DNA of 64,000 nucleotides from an uncultured Flavobacterium sp. (GTDB taxonomy: Bacteria > Bacteroidota > Bacteroidia > Flavobacteriales > Flavobacteriaceae): positions 1 through 64,000 of the forward strand of contig CALJVL010000046.1 in assembly GCA_937773775.1 (NCBI GenBank), written 5' to 3'. The notes beneath the pieces are model-generated. The model did no database searches. It had not been told where the DNA came from and was given only the letters and a program-made list of their open reading frames with translations. Each line of letters begins with the position of its first letter. Position 1 is the stretch's first letter. Position numbers and translations under genes: made by a program. Of the stretch, positions 1 through 11,535 are shown in pieces.

Positions 1-136
1 CTCAAATTATATACTAAACAAAGATGACTTACTATATTTTAATGATGTCAATGTTCATATAGGGTCAATCCACTATTTTCTAAAATTACGATGCACAATG
101 TTAAGCTTTCACAAAACACAAACAATAAATTATTAG

Positions 137-1826
137 ATGGAATTAAATAAATACAGCAAGACCATAACGCAAGATGAAACGCAACCTGCTGTCTCAAGCT
201 ATGTTTGTACGGAATAGGTTTGACAGAAGAAGATTTAAAGAAAGCACAAGTAGGAATTGTATCGATGGGGTATGAAGGTAACCCATGCAACATGCACCTA
301 AATGGTTTGGCCACCAGAATTAAAGAGGGAGTATGGAAGGAGGATTTAGTTGGTTTAATATTTAACACAATCGGTGTAAGTGATGGGATTTCCAACGGGT
401 ACCGAAGGAATGCGTTTTTCTTTAGTATCCAGAGATGTGATAGCCGATTCAATAGAAACGGTTATGGGAGCACAGTGGTAATGAATGGGTTAATTGCTAT
501 TCCAGGTTGTGATAAAAACATGCCAGGTGTTCAGTAATGGCTATGGGGAAGAGTCAATCGCCCCTGCTATTATGGTAATATGGAGGATCTATTCATTCCG
601 GAAAATGGAAAGGGGGAATCATTAAATATAGTGTCTGCATTTGAGGCATTAGGGAAAAAAATTCAATAATACAATTGCTCCTGAAGACTTCAAAGGAGTC
701 ATTCAAAATGCTTGCCCTGGTGCAGGAGCTTGTGGAGGAATGTATACTGCGAATACTATGTCTTCGGCTATTGAAGCTTTAGGTATGAGTTTGCCTTACA
801 GTTCGTCTAATCCGGCATTAAGTGAAGAAAAACAACAAGAATGTATTGATGCTGGAGAAAGCAATCAGAATCTTATTAGAAAAAGATATAAAACCTAGAG
901 ATATCATGACACGTAAAGCATTTGAAAATGCGATTACGATGGTAGCTGTTTTAGGTGGGTCTACTAAGTGCGGTTATGCACTTAATCGCTATGGCTCATT
1001 CTGTAGATATTGTGATTACGCTCAAAGACTTTCAAGATATCAGCGATAAAACACCATTACTTGGCTGATTTGAAACCAAGTGGTAAATACTTGATGGAAG
1101 ACCTGCACGAGGCTGGCGGAGTTCCTGCGGTAATGAAATATTTATTGAAAGAAGGATTGTTGTATGGAGGACTGCTTAACGGCAACTGGGAAAACATTAG
1201 CTGAAAATCTAGCTGCTGTTCCGGACTTAAATGACGGTCAACAGGTGATACACGAGATTCAAAAAGCTTTGAAAGCAAGTGGAAACATTCAGATTTTATA
1301 TGGAAATCTTGCAGAAGAAGGATGTGTTGCCAAAATTAGTGGAAATGAAGGTGAGTATTTTGAAGGAGATGCTATTGTTTTTGAAAATGAATATGATGTA
1401 ATAACTGGAGTTCGTAATGGTGACGTGAAACTAGGCAATGTAGTCGTAATTAGATATTGCGGACCTAAAGGTGGACCAGGAATGCCTGAAATGCTTAAGC
1501 CAACTTCTGCCATTATGGGTGCAGGATTAGGTAAGAGTGTAGCCTTAATTACGGATGGAAGATTTTCTGGAGGTTCACACGGTTTTGTTGTAGGACATGT
1601 TACACCAGAGGCTTTTGACGGCGGTGGAATCGCTCTTGTTAAAAATGGGGATATTATCACTATTGACGCAGTAAAAAACACCATCAATCTCAAGATTTCG
1701 GATGAAGAGTTTGCAGCAAGACTCGCCAATTGGGTGCAACCCGAGTCAAATATTAAAAAAGGAGTTCTATTAAAATACATCAGATCAGTTTCAAGTGCTT
1801 CTACAGGATGTGTAACTGATAAATAA
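137..1826 (+). pseudogene. ilvD: dihydroxy-acid dehydratase, multiply frameshifted
   Basis: Fragments in different frames (YGIGLTEEDLKKAQVGIVSMGYEGNPCNMHLNGLA; GLIAIPGCDKNMPG; C-terminal [52 protein letters not shown]) read consecutively as IlvD; ATG at 137; followed by ilvB-N-C. Confidence 0.9.
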
Positions 1827-1902
1827 TTTACAAAAGAAAAGGGTGAATGTTAAAAGGTGTTTTACGTCTCGTTTTACCCGCTTAAAACAACATATATAAT
1901 CA

Positions 1903-3599
1903 ATGGAAACAAATAAAATATCTGGTGCAGAGGCAGTTATTAGATGCTTACTAGAGGAAGGCGTAAATTTGGTGTATGGCTATCCTGGTGGTGCCATAAT
2001 GCCTGTTTATGATGAATTATATAAATTTAAAGATCAGTTGCAGCACGTTTTGGTACGACATGAACAAGGAGCGACGCATGCAGCTCAAGGATTTGCAAGA
2101 GCGACTGGAAAAGTGGGTGTTGCAATTGCGACTTCAGGGCCGGGAGCAACTAATTTAGTCACAGGTATTGCTGATGCCCAAATCGATTCAACTCCTATGG
2201 TTTGTATCACGGGACAGGTTGGAAAACATTTGTTAGGTTCTGATGCTTTTCAGGAAACAGATATTATTGGGATTTCAACTCCTGTAACTAAATGGAATTA
2301 CCAGATTACGGAAGCTTCCGAAATTCCGGAAATTATGGCAAAGGCATTTTATATCGCAAGATCTGGTCGTCCAGGTCCGGTTTTGATAGACATTACTAAA
2401 AATGCACAGTTTGACGAATTGGAGTTTAGCTATAAAAAATGTACAGGAATTAGAAGCTATGTTCCAAAACCAATTTTAAATATTGATAAAGTAAAGGAAG
2501 CCGCAGAATTGATTAATAATGCTAAAAAGCCATTTATTATTTATGGCCAGGGAATCATTTTAGGTCAAGCGGAAGCGGAATTAAAAGCTTTTGTTGAAAA
2601 ATCAGGAATTCCGGCTGCTTGGACTATTTTAGGACTTTCGGCTTTGGCTACAGATCACGATTTAAATGTTGGGATGTTAGGAATGCACGGTAATTACGGT
2701 CCAAATGTTTTAACTAATGAATGTGATGTCTTGATTGCGCTTGGTATGCGATTTGACGACCGTGTCACGGGTAATTTAGCTACTTATGCTAAACAAGCCA
2801 AGGTGATCCACTTCGATATTGATCCGGCAGAAATAGACAAAAAACGTTTAAAACAACGGTAGCTGTCTTAGCAGATGTAAAAGAATCTTTAACCGCTTTG
2901 CTTCCGCTTATCGAAAGTAAAAATCACGGTTCTTGGCACAATAAATTCAAAGAACTGTATGAAATTGAATTAGAAACTGTCATTAATGATGAGTTAAAAC
3001 CTAAGAAAGAAGGTATTTCTATGGGAGAAACGATTGAAATGATTAACAAACATTCAAAAGGAGATGCTATTATGGTTTCGGATGTGGGACAACACCAAAT
3101 GTTTACTTGCCGCTATTCTAAATTTAATACTACCAAAAGTAGCGTTACTTCTGGAGGTTTGGGAACAATGGGGTTTGCACTACCTGCAGCTATAGGGGCT
3201 AAAATGGGAATGCCAGATAGAGAAGTGGTCGCAGTTATTGGTGATGGCGGATTCCAAATGACAATTCAAGAACTAGGGACTATTTTTCAAACAAAAGTTC
3301 CTGTAAAAATTGTAGTCCTGAATAATGAGTTCTTAGGAATGGTACGACAATGGCAACAATTGTTTTTTGATAAAAGATATGCATCAACAGAGATGACCAA
3401 CCCAAATTTTTGTGCTATCGCAGAAGGCTATTATATCAAAGCTAAAAAAGTGACAAAAAGGGAAGATTTAGATGCTGCTGTCGCAGAAATGATGGCTTCG
3501 AAAGAATCCTATTTCCTTGAGGTTATGGTAGAAAAAGAAAACAATGTATTCCCAATGATTCCTACAGGAGCCTCAGTTTCTGATATCAGATTAAGTTAA
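1903..3599 (+). pseudogene. ilvB: acetolactate synthase large subunit, frameshifted near 2840
   Basis: ORFs 1903-2862 and 2898-3599 are the two halves of IlvB (ThDP enzyme motifs EQGATHAAQGFARATGKVGVAIATSGPGATNLVTG, GLGTMGFALPAAIGAKMGMP, IGDGGFQMTIQEL). Shifted-frame sequence between them reads TTVAVLADVKESLTALLPLIESKNHG. Confidence 0.9.
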
Positions 3600-3603
3600 T
3601 ATT

Positions 3604-4137
3604 ATGGAAAATCAAACATTCACTATTTCTGTTTATTCAGAAAACAACGTTGGCTTACTAAATAGGATATCAGGTATATTCTTAAAGCGTCACATCAATA
3701 TACTAAGTTTAAATGTTTCAGAATCAGAAATCGAAAACGTTTCTAGATTCATTATTGTAGTGCATACCACTGAAAAATGGGTACAGAATATTGTAGGTCA
3801 AATTGAAAAGCAAATTGAAGTAATAAAAGCATTTTATCATGTAGATGATGAGACTATTTTCTTGGAAAATGCTTTATTTAAAATAGAATCAAGTTTGCTA
3901 TTTGACGAGAAGAGAATCCAAAACATAATAAAAGAGAGTAACTCGGAAATAGTTACTGTTTCTAGAGATTTTTTTGTGATTTCCAAATCCGGTAGACGTT
4001 CAGAAATTGAAGAATTATATAAAAATTTAAAACCTTTCGGAATCATGCAGTTTGTGCGCTCCGGAAGAATTTCCATTTCTAAAGAAAAAATGGAAATTTC
4101 AGCATTATTAGAAGAATTAAAAAATAAACAAATATAA
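3604..4137 (+). CDS. ilvN: acetolactate synthase small subunit
   Basis: ACT-domain N-terminus [37 protein letters not shown]; operon position between ilvB and ilvC. Confidence 0.93.
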   Translation: MENQTFTISVYSENNVGLLNRISGIFLKRHINILSLNVSESEIENVSRFIIVVHTTEKWVQNIVGQIEKQIEVIKAFYHVDDETIFLENALFKIESSLLFDEKRIQNIIKESNSEIVTVSRDFFVISKSGRRSEIEELYKNLKPFGIMQFVRSGRISISKEKMEISALLEELKNKQI

Positions 4138-4141
4138 CACG

Positions 4142-5611
4142 ATGGCAAATTATTTCAATTCATTACCACTTAGATTACAATTAGAACAATTAGGAGTTTG
4201 CGAATTTATGGATCAAGCGGAATTCTCAGAGGGTATAACAGCTTTAAAAGGAAAGAAAGTAGTTATAGTAGGCTGTGGAGCGCAAGGCTTGAACCAAGGT
4301 TTAAACATGAGAGATTCAGGACTAGATATTTCTTATGCCTTACGTGCTGATGCAATTACTCAAAAAAGAGCTTCTTACATGAATGCTTCTGATAATGGTT
4401 TCAAAGTGGGAACGTATGAAGAATTAATTCCAACGGCTGACCTAGTATGTAACCTTACACCAGACAAACAACATACAGCTGTTGTAACGGCGATTATGCC
4501 ATTGATGAAAAACGGATCAACTTTAGCTTATTCTCATGGTTTCAATATTGTGGAAGAAGGAATGCAAATTCGTAAAGACATCACCGTTATTATGTGTGCT
4601 CCAAAATGTCCAGGATCAGAAGTTCGTGAGGAATATAAAAGAGGCTTTGGTGTGCCAACATTAATCGCTGTACATCCTGAAAACGATCCTAAAGGGGAAG
4701 GTTTTGAACAAGCAAAAGCTTATGCTGTAGCAACAGGAGGTCATAAAGCGGGAGTTTTAAACTCTTCATTTGTAGCCGAAGTAAAGTCAGACTTGATGGG
4801 AGAGCAAACTATTCTTTGTGGGATGTTGCAAACTGGATCTATTTTATGTTTTGATAAAATGGTTGAAAAAGGAATTGAGCCTGCTTATGCATCAAAATTG
4901 ATTCAATACGGATGGGAAACAGTTACCGAGGCCTTGAAACATGGCGGAATAACTAATATGATGGATCGCCTTTCAAACCCTTCAAAAGTAGAAGCGTATA
5001 GATTAGCGGAAGAATTAAAAGATATTATGCGTCCGTTGTTTCAAAAGCATATGGATGATATCATTTCAGGAGAATTTTCAAAAAAAATGATGATTGACTG
5101 GGAAAATGACGATGTTAACTTGTTAACTTGGAGAGCAGCAACAGCAGAGACTAATTTTGAAAAAACGGCTGCTACTACAGCTGAAGTTTCTGAGCAAGAA
5201 TATTTCGACAATGGTGTTTTAATGATTGCGATGGTAAAAGCTGGAGTCGAGTTGGCTTTTGAAACTATGACGCAAACAGGGATAATCGAAGAGTCAGCTT
5301 ATTACGAATCATTGCATGAATTACCTTTAATTGCTAATACCGTAGCAAGAAAAAAACTATATGAAATGAACCGAATTATATCGGATACGGCAGAATATGG
5401 TTGTTATTTATTTGACCATGCCTGCAAACCATTATTAACTGATTTTATGAAAAACATTGACACTAATGTGATAGGAAAACCTTTTTCTGCAACAAATAGC
5501 GTTGAAAACTCAGTTCTAATTACAGTTAATAAAAGCATTCGTCAACATCCAATAGAAGAGATTGGAGAATGGTTGAGAGAATCTATGACTGCAATGAAGA
5601 AAATTGGATAG
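4142..5611 (+). CDS. ilvC: ketol-acid reductoisomerase (long class II form)
   Basis: [31 protein letters not shown]; 489 aa; [19 protein letters not shown]. Confidence 0.97.
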   Translation: MANYFNSLPLRLQLEQLGVCEFMDQAEFSEGITALKGKKVVIVGCGAQGLNQGLNMRDSGLDISYALRADAITQKRASYMNASDNGFKVGTYEELIPTADLVCNLTPDKQHTAVVTAIMPLMKNGSTLAYSHGFNIVEEGMQIRKDITVIMCAPKCPGSEVREEYKRGFGVPTLIAVHPENDPKGEGFEQAKAYAVATGGHKAGVLNSSFVAEVKSDLMGEQTILCGMLQTGSILCFDKMVEKGIEPAYASKLIQYGWETVTEALKHGGITNMMDRLSNPSKVEAYRLAEELKDIMRPLFQKHMDDIISGEFSKKMMIDWENDDVNLLTWRAATAETNFEKTAATTAEVSEQEYFDNGVLMIAMVKAGVELAFETMTQTGIIEESAYYESLHELPLIANTVARKKLYEMNRIISDTAEYGCYLFDHACKPLLTDFMKNIDTNVIGKPFSATNSVENSVLITVNKSIRQHPIEEIGEWLRESMTAMKKIG

Positions 5612-5935
5612 ATTAATTTGGGAATTACCACGCATGAGGGTGTGTTTAGATAAGCGCTTTATTTTTTGTTTCTACTATTTTGGATTAGTAAACAACATAT
5701 TAACTTAAATGATTAATATAGCCGCTTAATACTTTCACTTAACTGAAAGCGAGCTCGAAAGTTAAGTGAAGTAGTTCCTCTTTAAATATAATCGCTAAGT
5801 TTTAGCATTAATAACTGTTAATGAAATAAGTTGCTTTTATTGGTAAAGAGCGCTTTTAAATCATTTAAATGTTCAATTTTGTTAAACAACTTTGTTTTTC
5901 ACAGTTTTATTGATCGTTGTAATTATTGTTAGTTT

Positions 5936-5972
5936 AAAAAGACGTTGGAGTTCTATCTTCTTCGTCTTTTTT
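5936..5972 (+). terminator. putative Rho-independent terminator downstream of ilvC
   Basis: AAAAAGACG ... CGTCTTTTTT inverted repeat followed by T-rich sequence. Confidence 0.5.
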
Positions 5973-6126
5973 ATTTTTGTGATTATTCAGAAATTAAGCC
6001 AAGAATATCAAATACTCACAAATAGATATGGTTTTGTGAAAATTGTTTAATTTTTCACATCTATTTATAAAATAAAAACCTTGAAGAATCAACAGAGATT
6101 TAATACATTTATAAAAAAAAAATCGA

Positions 6127-8034
6127 ATGAGTTACTACAAGATAGATAATCTAGAGCAATACTTCAAACATTACAACAAATCTGTTCGTGAACCCCGTAA
6201 ATTTTGGGGTAAAATTGCTGAAGAGAATTTTACTTGGTATCAACAGTGGGATCAAGTTATCGATTTTAATATGGCCGACGCTGACATAAAATGGTTTACA
6301 GAAGCAAAAGTAAATATAGCAAAAAATTGTATCGATAGACATTTGAATAAAAGAGGGGAAAAGACTGCTATCATTTTTGAGCCTAATGACCCAACTGAAA
6401 AAGCCTTACATATCACTTATAATGAGTTGCATCAGCGTGTTTGCAAAATGGCCAACGTTTTGCGTGAACAAGGAATAGAAAAAGGAGATCGGGTTTGTAT
6501 TTATTTACCTATGATTCCAGAGCTTGCTGTGGCAATGTTAGCTTGTGCCAGAATTGGTGCGATCCATTCGGTAGTTTTTGCAGGGTTTTCTGCCTCAGCG
6601 GTAGCAACGAGAATTAACGACAGTGACTGTAGGATGGTTATTACCTCCGATGGTGGTTACCGTGGAAATAAAACAATAGATTTAAAAGCAATAATTGATG
6701 AAGCATTAGAAAAATGTCCTTCAGTAAGCTCTGTTTTAGTTGTAAAAAGAACCAACACCTTAATAAATATGAAGTCGGGTAGAGATATTTGGCTGCAACC
6801 ACTATTAGATGAAGCTTCAGATAACAGCGTAGCCGAAATAATGGATTCCGAAGATCCTTTGTTTATTCTTTATACTTCTGGTTCCACTGGAAAACCCAAG
6901 GGTATGGTGCATACCACTGCGGGATATATGGTTTATACAGCTTATACATTTAAAAATGTTTTTAATTATGAAGAAAATGATGTTTTTTGGTGTACCGCTG
7001 ATATTGGTTGGATAACGGGACACTCTTATATTTTATATGGTCCATTGTTGAATGGCGCTACGACAGTTATTTTTGAAGGTGTACCTTCTTATCCAGATTT
7101 TAGCCGTTTTTGGGAAATCATAGAGAAGCACAAAGTGAGCCAATTTTATACTGCACCAACTGCCATTCGTGCTCTGGCTAAAGAAAATTTAGAATATGTT
7201 CAAAAATACCATTTAAAAACCTTAAAAGTTATTGGTTCCGTAGGTGAACCCATAAATGAAGAGGCTTGGCACTGGTATAATGACAATGTAGGTACAAAAA
7301 AATGTCCTATAGTAGATACTTGGTGGCAAACAGAAACAGGAGGAATAATGATTTCACCGGTAGCTTTTATTACACCTACAAAACCAACATATGCCACGCT
7401 GCCGTTGCCAGGAATTCAACCTGCGTTAATGAACGACCAGGGTATTGAAATTGAAAGAAATCAAGAAGTGGGTAGTTTGTGTATTAAATTCCCATGGCCA
7501 GGAATTGCAAGAACAATTTGGGGAGACCACCAAAGATATAAAGACACTTATTTTTCAGCTTTTCCCGGAAAATACTTTTCCGGAGACGGGGCCTTACGGG
7601 ATGAAGTGGGATATTACAGAATAACAGGTCGTGTAGATGATGTGGTGATTGTATCAGGACATAATTTAGGCACTGCTCCAATTGAAGATGCTATTAATGA
7701 ACACCCGGCGGTAGCAGAAAGTGCTATCGTAGGATTTCCTCACGATATAAAAGGAAATGCCCTATACGGTTATGTTATTTTGAAAGAAACGGGTGAGATT
7801 AGAAATAAGGAAAATCTCTTTAAAGAGATAAATCAGCACATTTCAGATCACGTAGGGCCTATAGCCAAATTAGATAAAATACAATACGTATCCGGTTTAC
7901 CAAAAACACGTTCTGGTAAGATTATGCGTCGTATTCTTAGAAAAATTGCCGAAGGAGACTTTTCAAACTTTGGAGATACTTCAACTTTACTAAATCCGGA
8001 GATTATAGAAGAAATAATAGCAGGAAAAAATTAA
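6127..8034 (+). CDS. acs: acetate--CoA ligase
   Basis: 635 aa; LFILYTSGSTGKPKGMVHTTAGYMVYTAYTFKNVFNYEENDVFWCTADIGWITGHSYILYGPL; PKTRSGKIMRRILRKIA. Confidence 0.97.
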   Translation: MSYYKIDNLEQYFKHYNKSVREPRKFWGKIAEENFTWYQQWDQVIDFNMADADIKWFTEAKVNIAKNCIDRHLNKRGEKTAIIFEPNDPTEKALHITYNELHQRVCKMANVLREQGIEKGDRVCIYLPMIPELAVAMLACARIGAIHSVVFAGFSASAVATRINDSDCRMVITSDGGYRGNKTIDLKAIIDEALEKCPSVSSVLVVKRTNTLINMKSGRDIWLQPLLDEASDNSVAEIMDSEDPLFILYTSGSTGKPKGMVHTTAGYMVYTAYTFKNVFNYEENDVFWCTADIGWITGHSYILYGPLLNGATTVIFEGVPSYPDFSRFWEIIEKHKVSQFYTAPTAIRALAKENLEYVQKYHLKTLKVIGSVGEPINEEAWHWYNDNVGTKKCPIVDTWWQTETGGIMISPVAFITPTKPTYATLPLPGIQPALMNDQGIEIERNQEVGSLCIKFPWPGIARTIWGDHQRYKDTYFSAFPGKYFSGDGALRDEVGYYRITGRVDDVVIVSGHNLGTAPIEDAINEHPAVAESAIVGFPHDIKGNALYGYVILKETGEIRNKENLFKEINQHISDHVGPIAKLDKIQYVSGLPKTRSGKIMRRILRKIAEGDFSNFGDTSTLLNPEIIEEIIAGKN

Positions 8035-8100
8035 TATAACATTTTGTACAAGAGGCACTGTTCATCGTTCTTTTTTATAAAACATTTTATTTTATCTCTT

Positions 8101-8136
8101 AACCCTTCCAAAATTTAAATTTTGAAAGGGTTTTTC
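8101..8136 (+). terminator. Rho-independent terminator after acs
   Basis: AACCCTTcCAAAATTTAAATTTTGaAAGGGTTTTTC stem-loop with T run. Confidence 0.7.
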
Positions 8137-8284
8137 AGTTTGAAAAACTGTACTTCAAGATGACAAATACAGCTGCCGGGGAATAAAAGCAGGTAGAGTA
8201 GATGTTAATCTAAGCACAATACGTTGGTAGATTTAGACTGCTTGGAATAGGAAAGTTACATTTGCAGGTAAAGATAAATTCTCT

Positions 8285-9559
8285 ATGATTCAAATTGAAA
8301 AAAAATACAACATCGCGCTTTGGTTAGATAAATGGTTTATCGAAGATTTTGGGTTAGATCCAATGCTGGCTTCGTATTTAAAACTTTTGGCACTTATTTT
8401 AGGCTTATTTTTAATTTGCACTCTGTCTTGGTACCTAACAAAAATAGTCATTGTTAGTTTTGTGCATAAGATTTTTTTAAAGACCAAAGTAGTTTGGGAT
8501 GATGTCTTAGTAGAAAAAAAGATTTTTGAAAAAATGGCATATTTGATACCTGCTTTTATAATTGTTTTAGCGGCTCCATACGTGTTTGGAGATTTTCCGA
8601 AAGTAATTGAATTTGCAATTATTCTATCGAACATCTTTATAATTACTGTGATAATACGTTCCACTATCACTTTGTTATCAGCCTTTGACAAAATTCTATC
8701 CAACACAGTAATTTTACAAGACAAACCAATCACCACTTATGTCCAAGTTCTAAAAATTGGAGTCTATTTTATTGGAGGTATTCTAGTACTATCTTTAATT
8801 TTAGGGAAAAGTCCTTTCTATTTTTTAGGTGCAATGGGAGCTATGACCGCTATTTTGCTTTTAATTTTCAAAGACACTATTTTGGGTTTTGTAGCTAGTA
8901 TCCAAATGTCCGTTTATGATATGGTGCGCGTAGGAGATTGGATTTCGATGCCAAAATATGATGCGGATGGTGATGTTATGTCGATCAATTTAAACACCGT
9001 AAAAGTTCAGAATTGGGATAAAACAATAACCACTATACCTACTTATGCTTTTATTACAGATTCATTCAAGAACTGGCGTGGTATGAACGATTCTGGTGGA
9101 AGACGAATTAATAGAGCTATAAATTTAAAGATGAGTAGTTTTAAGTTTTGTGATCAGAAAATGCTTTCACAATTGAAAAAGTACAAACTAATCGAAGATT
9201 TCATCATTGAAAAAGAAAATGATGTAGATAAATTTAATTCGAAGATAATTGATGATAAGATAGACTCTGTAAATAATAGAAGGATAACTAATATCGGCGT
9301 TTTTAGAATTTATGCAGAAAAATATATCTCGGCTCACCCTAACATCAACGAGAATATGACATTGATGGTTCGTCAGTTAGAATCGACGTCTAAAGGGTTG
9401 CCATTAGAAGTTTATTGCTTTACATATGAAAGGGAATGGGTAAAATATGAAAGCGTTGTTTCAAATATCTTCGATCACCTATTTACAATTATTTCCGATT
9501 TTGAACTGGAGGTTTTTGAAGAACCCACAGGAGATGACTTTCGGAGTCTCAGCAGGTAA
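8285..9559 (+). CDS. mechanosensitive ion channel family protein (YbdG-like)
   Basis: MscS-domain motif FKDTILGFVASIQMSVYDMVRVGDWISMPKYDADGDVMSINLNTVKVQNWDKTITTIPTYAFITDSFKNWRGM. Confidence 0.9.
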   Translation: MIQIEKKYNIALWLDKWFIEDFGLDPMLASYLKLLALILGLFLICTLSWYLTKIVIVSFVHKIFLKTKVVWDDVLVEKKIFEKMAYLIPAFIIVLAAPYVFGDFPKVIEFAIILSNIFIITVIIRSTITLLSAFDKILSNTVILQDKPITTYVQVLKIGVYFIGGILVLSLILGKSPFYFLGAMGAMTAILLLIFKDTILGFVASIQMSVYDMVRVGDWISMPKYDADGDVMSINLNTVKVQNWDKTITTIPTYAFITDSFKNWRGMNDSGGRRINRAINLKMSSFKFCDQKMLSQLKKYKLIEDFIIEKENDVDKFNSKIIDDKIDSVNNRRITNIGVFRIYAEKYISAHPNINENMTLMVRQLESTSKGLPLEVYCFTYEREWVKYESVVSNIFDHLFTIISDFELEVFEEPTGDDFRSLSR

Positions 9560-9690
9560 TTCAGATCTATGCCGTTTAAACTAGCTAATACGTCCATATT
9601 ATTGTTATAAAAAATAATAGGTCGATTAGTTAGGATTTTTAGCATATGTTTTACCAGTATTGTCAAACAAATCCCTAAATTTACTTCAAT

Positions 9691-10815
9691 ATGAAAGACA
9701 AAGAAGTGATAATTATTGGCGGCGGCTTAGCTGGCTTAACTGCGGCCATACATTTATCTAAAATAGGGTTTCAGGTGACCGTTATTGAAAAGAATAGTTA
9801 TCCAAAACATAAAGTGTGCGGTGAATACATTTCTAACGAAGTATTACCGTATTTCAGTTGGTTAGATTTAAAAATTTCTGAATTGCAACCAACAGCCATC
9901 GACAAATTAGAGTTCTCAACACTAAACGGAAAAGTAATCAATAGCGAGTTGCCACTAGGAGGTTTTGGTGTCAGCCGCTACGCTTTGGACCTCTTTTTAT
10001 ATGAAAAGGCCGTTGCTGATGGCTGTTTAATGATACAAGATACCGTAGAAAATATAGTTTTTAAGGAGAATCGTTTTACAATAACCACTTCGAATAAGAC
10101 AGAGCGCGAAACCGAGATGGTAATAGGGGCTTTTGGGAAGCGCTCGAATGTAGATCAAAAACTAAACAGAGACTTTATTCAAAAAAAATCATCGTGGCTT
10201 GCCGTTAAAGCACACTATTCTGGAGGATTTCCGAATGATTTGGTGGGCCTACATAATTTTAAAGGTGGATACTGTGGAGTTTCGAAAGTCGAAAACAACA
10301 AAATAAACATTTGTTATTTGGCGGATTACGATACGTTTAAACAATATAAGAACATAGAGGAATATCAAGATAAAGTAGTTTCACAAAATCCGAAAATGAA
10401 GGCTATTTTCGATAACTCCAAATTACTTTTTGACAAACCAATAACAATAAGCCAAATTTCTTTTAGCAAAAAAGAAGCTGTAGAAAATCATATCCTTATG
10501 ATAGGAGATACGGCCGGATTAATTCATCCTTTGTGTGGTAATGGAATGGCAATGGCTATTCATAGCGGTAAAATTGTTTCCGAATTGATTGGAGATTATT
10601 TTAGTGGTGAAATTAAGTCTAGAGTTGAGTTAGAAAAAAGATATTTTAAGGAATGGGAGATGAATTTTAGTAAAAGATTAAAAATAGGAAGACTATTATC
10701 TAAATTACTGCAAAAACAAAGCCTATCCTATGTGTTATTGCGTATATTAGTAAGATTCCCTTTTCTTTTGCCTATCGTCATAAAGAAAACGCACGGTAAA
10801 CCCATTATAAACTGA
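9691..10815 (+). CDS. FAD-dependent oxidoreductase, geranylgeranyl reductase-like
   Basis: N-terminal GGGLAGLTAAIHLSKIGFQVTVIEKNSYPKHKVCGEYIS; GDTAGLIHPLCGNGMAMAIHSG. Confidence 0.85.
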   Translation: MKDKEVIIIGGGLAGLTAAIHLSKIGFQVTVIEKNSYPKHKVCGEYISNEVLPYFSWLDLKISELQPTAIDKLEFSTLNGKVINSELPLGGFGVSRYALDLFLYEKAVADGCLMIQDTVENIVFKENRFTITTSNKTERETEMVIGAFGKRSNVDQKLNRDFIQKKSSWLAVKAHYSGGFPNDLVGLHNFKGGYCGVSKVENNKINICYLADYDTFKQYKNIEEYQDKVVSQNPKMKAIFDNSKLLFDKPITISQISFSKKEAVENHILMIGDTAGLIHPLCGNGMAMAIHSGKIVSELIGDYFSGEIKSRVELEKRYFKEWEMNFSKRLKIGRLLSKLLQKQSLSYVLLRILVRFPFLLPIVIKKTHGKPIIN

Positions 10816-10821
10816 TATTGA

Positions 10822-11535
10822 ATGTCTTTAAATACCAAATACAGAACGGATAAACCCGAAATCATGGATGATTTTGCCATGGAAGGTGAGGTTTTACGCG
10901 AGGCTTTGGATAAAATCGCCGCAATAAATCAGCTTTTGGGAGGAAACAAGCTAACTTTACTCGGAGTAAAATCATTGATAACGAAGATGCCTAACATAGC
11001 TGAAATCACCATTGTTGATGTAGGTTGCGGTAATGGCGATATGCTGAGAAATCTTGCCGATTATGGAGCGAAAAACAATTTAAATTTCAATTTAATTGGA
11101 ATAGATGCAAATAAATTTACTATTAATCATGCCGCAAAATTGTCAAAAAACTACCCAAATATATCCTACCGGTGCGAGGATATATTCGATAAACCTTTTA
11201 GTGAACTAAAATACGATATAGTACTATGCACATTGACTTTACATCATTTCAAGGAAAACGAAATTCTTGATATAATGAATATGTTTTACAACAACGCATC
11301 ACTTGGAGTTGTTATTAATGATTTGCAAAGAAGTAGTCTCGCGTATCGATTATTCCAGTCGTTATGTCTTATTTTTAAACTGAACACTATGTCCAGAGAG
11401 GATGGCTTAATTTCGATTTTAAGAGGTTTTAAAAAGAAGGACTTAATCGATTTTTCAGAAAAATTAAATTTCAGTAACTATACCATTAAATGGAAATGGG
11501 CTTTCCGTTACCAATGGATAATTTCAAAAATATGA
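10822..11535 (+). CDS. class I SAM-dependent methyltransferase
   Basis: ITIVDVGCGNGDMLRNLADYG SAM-binding motif; YDIVLCTLTLHHF; stop overlaps next start (ATGA). Confidence 0.87.
   Translation: MSLNTKYRTDKPEIMDDFAMEGEVLREALDKIAAINQLLGGNKLTLLGVKSLITKMPNIAEITIVDVGCGNGDMLRNLADYGAKNNLNFNLIGIDANKFTINHAAKLSKNYPNISYRCEDIFDKPFSELKYDIVLCTLTLHHFKENEILDIMNMFYNNASLGVVINDLQRSSLAYRLFQSLCLIFKLNTMSREDGLISILRGFKKKDLIDFSEKLNFSNYTIKWKWAFRYQWIISKI

Noticed and set aside
48-452. Antisense ORFs listed in the track (e.g. 48-452, 1289-1780, 8290-8736, 34604-34939)
   Set aside because: They lie opposite well-supported coding genes and their translations resemble no family; treated as mirror ORFs.
8160-8280. Weak similarity between 8160-8280 and 57490-57560 (shared ggaataaaagcag and ggaatagg)
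   Set aside because: Only short matches in AT-rich intergenic DNA; not convincing as a repeat without alignment statistics.
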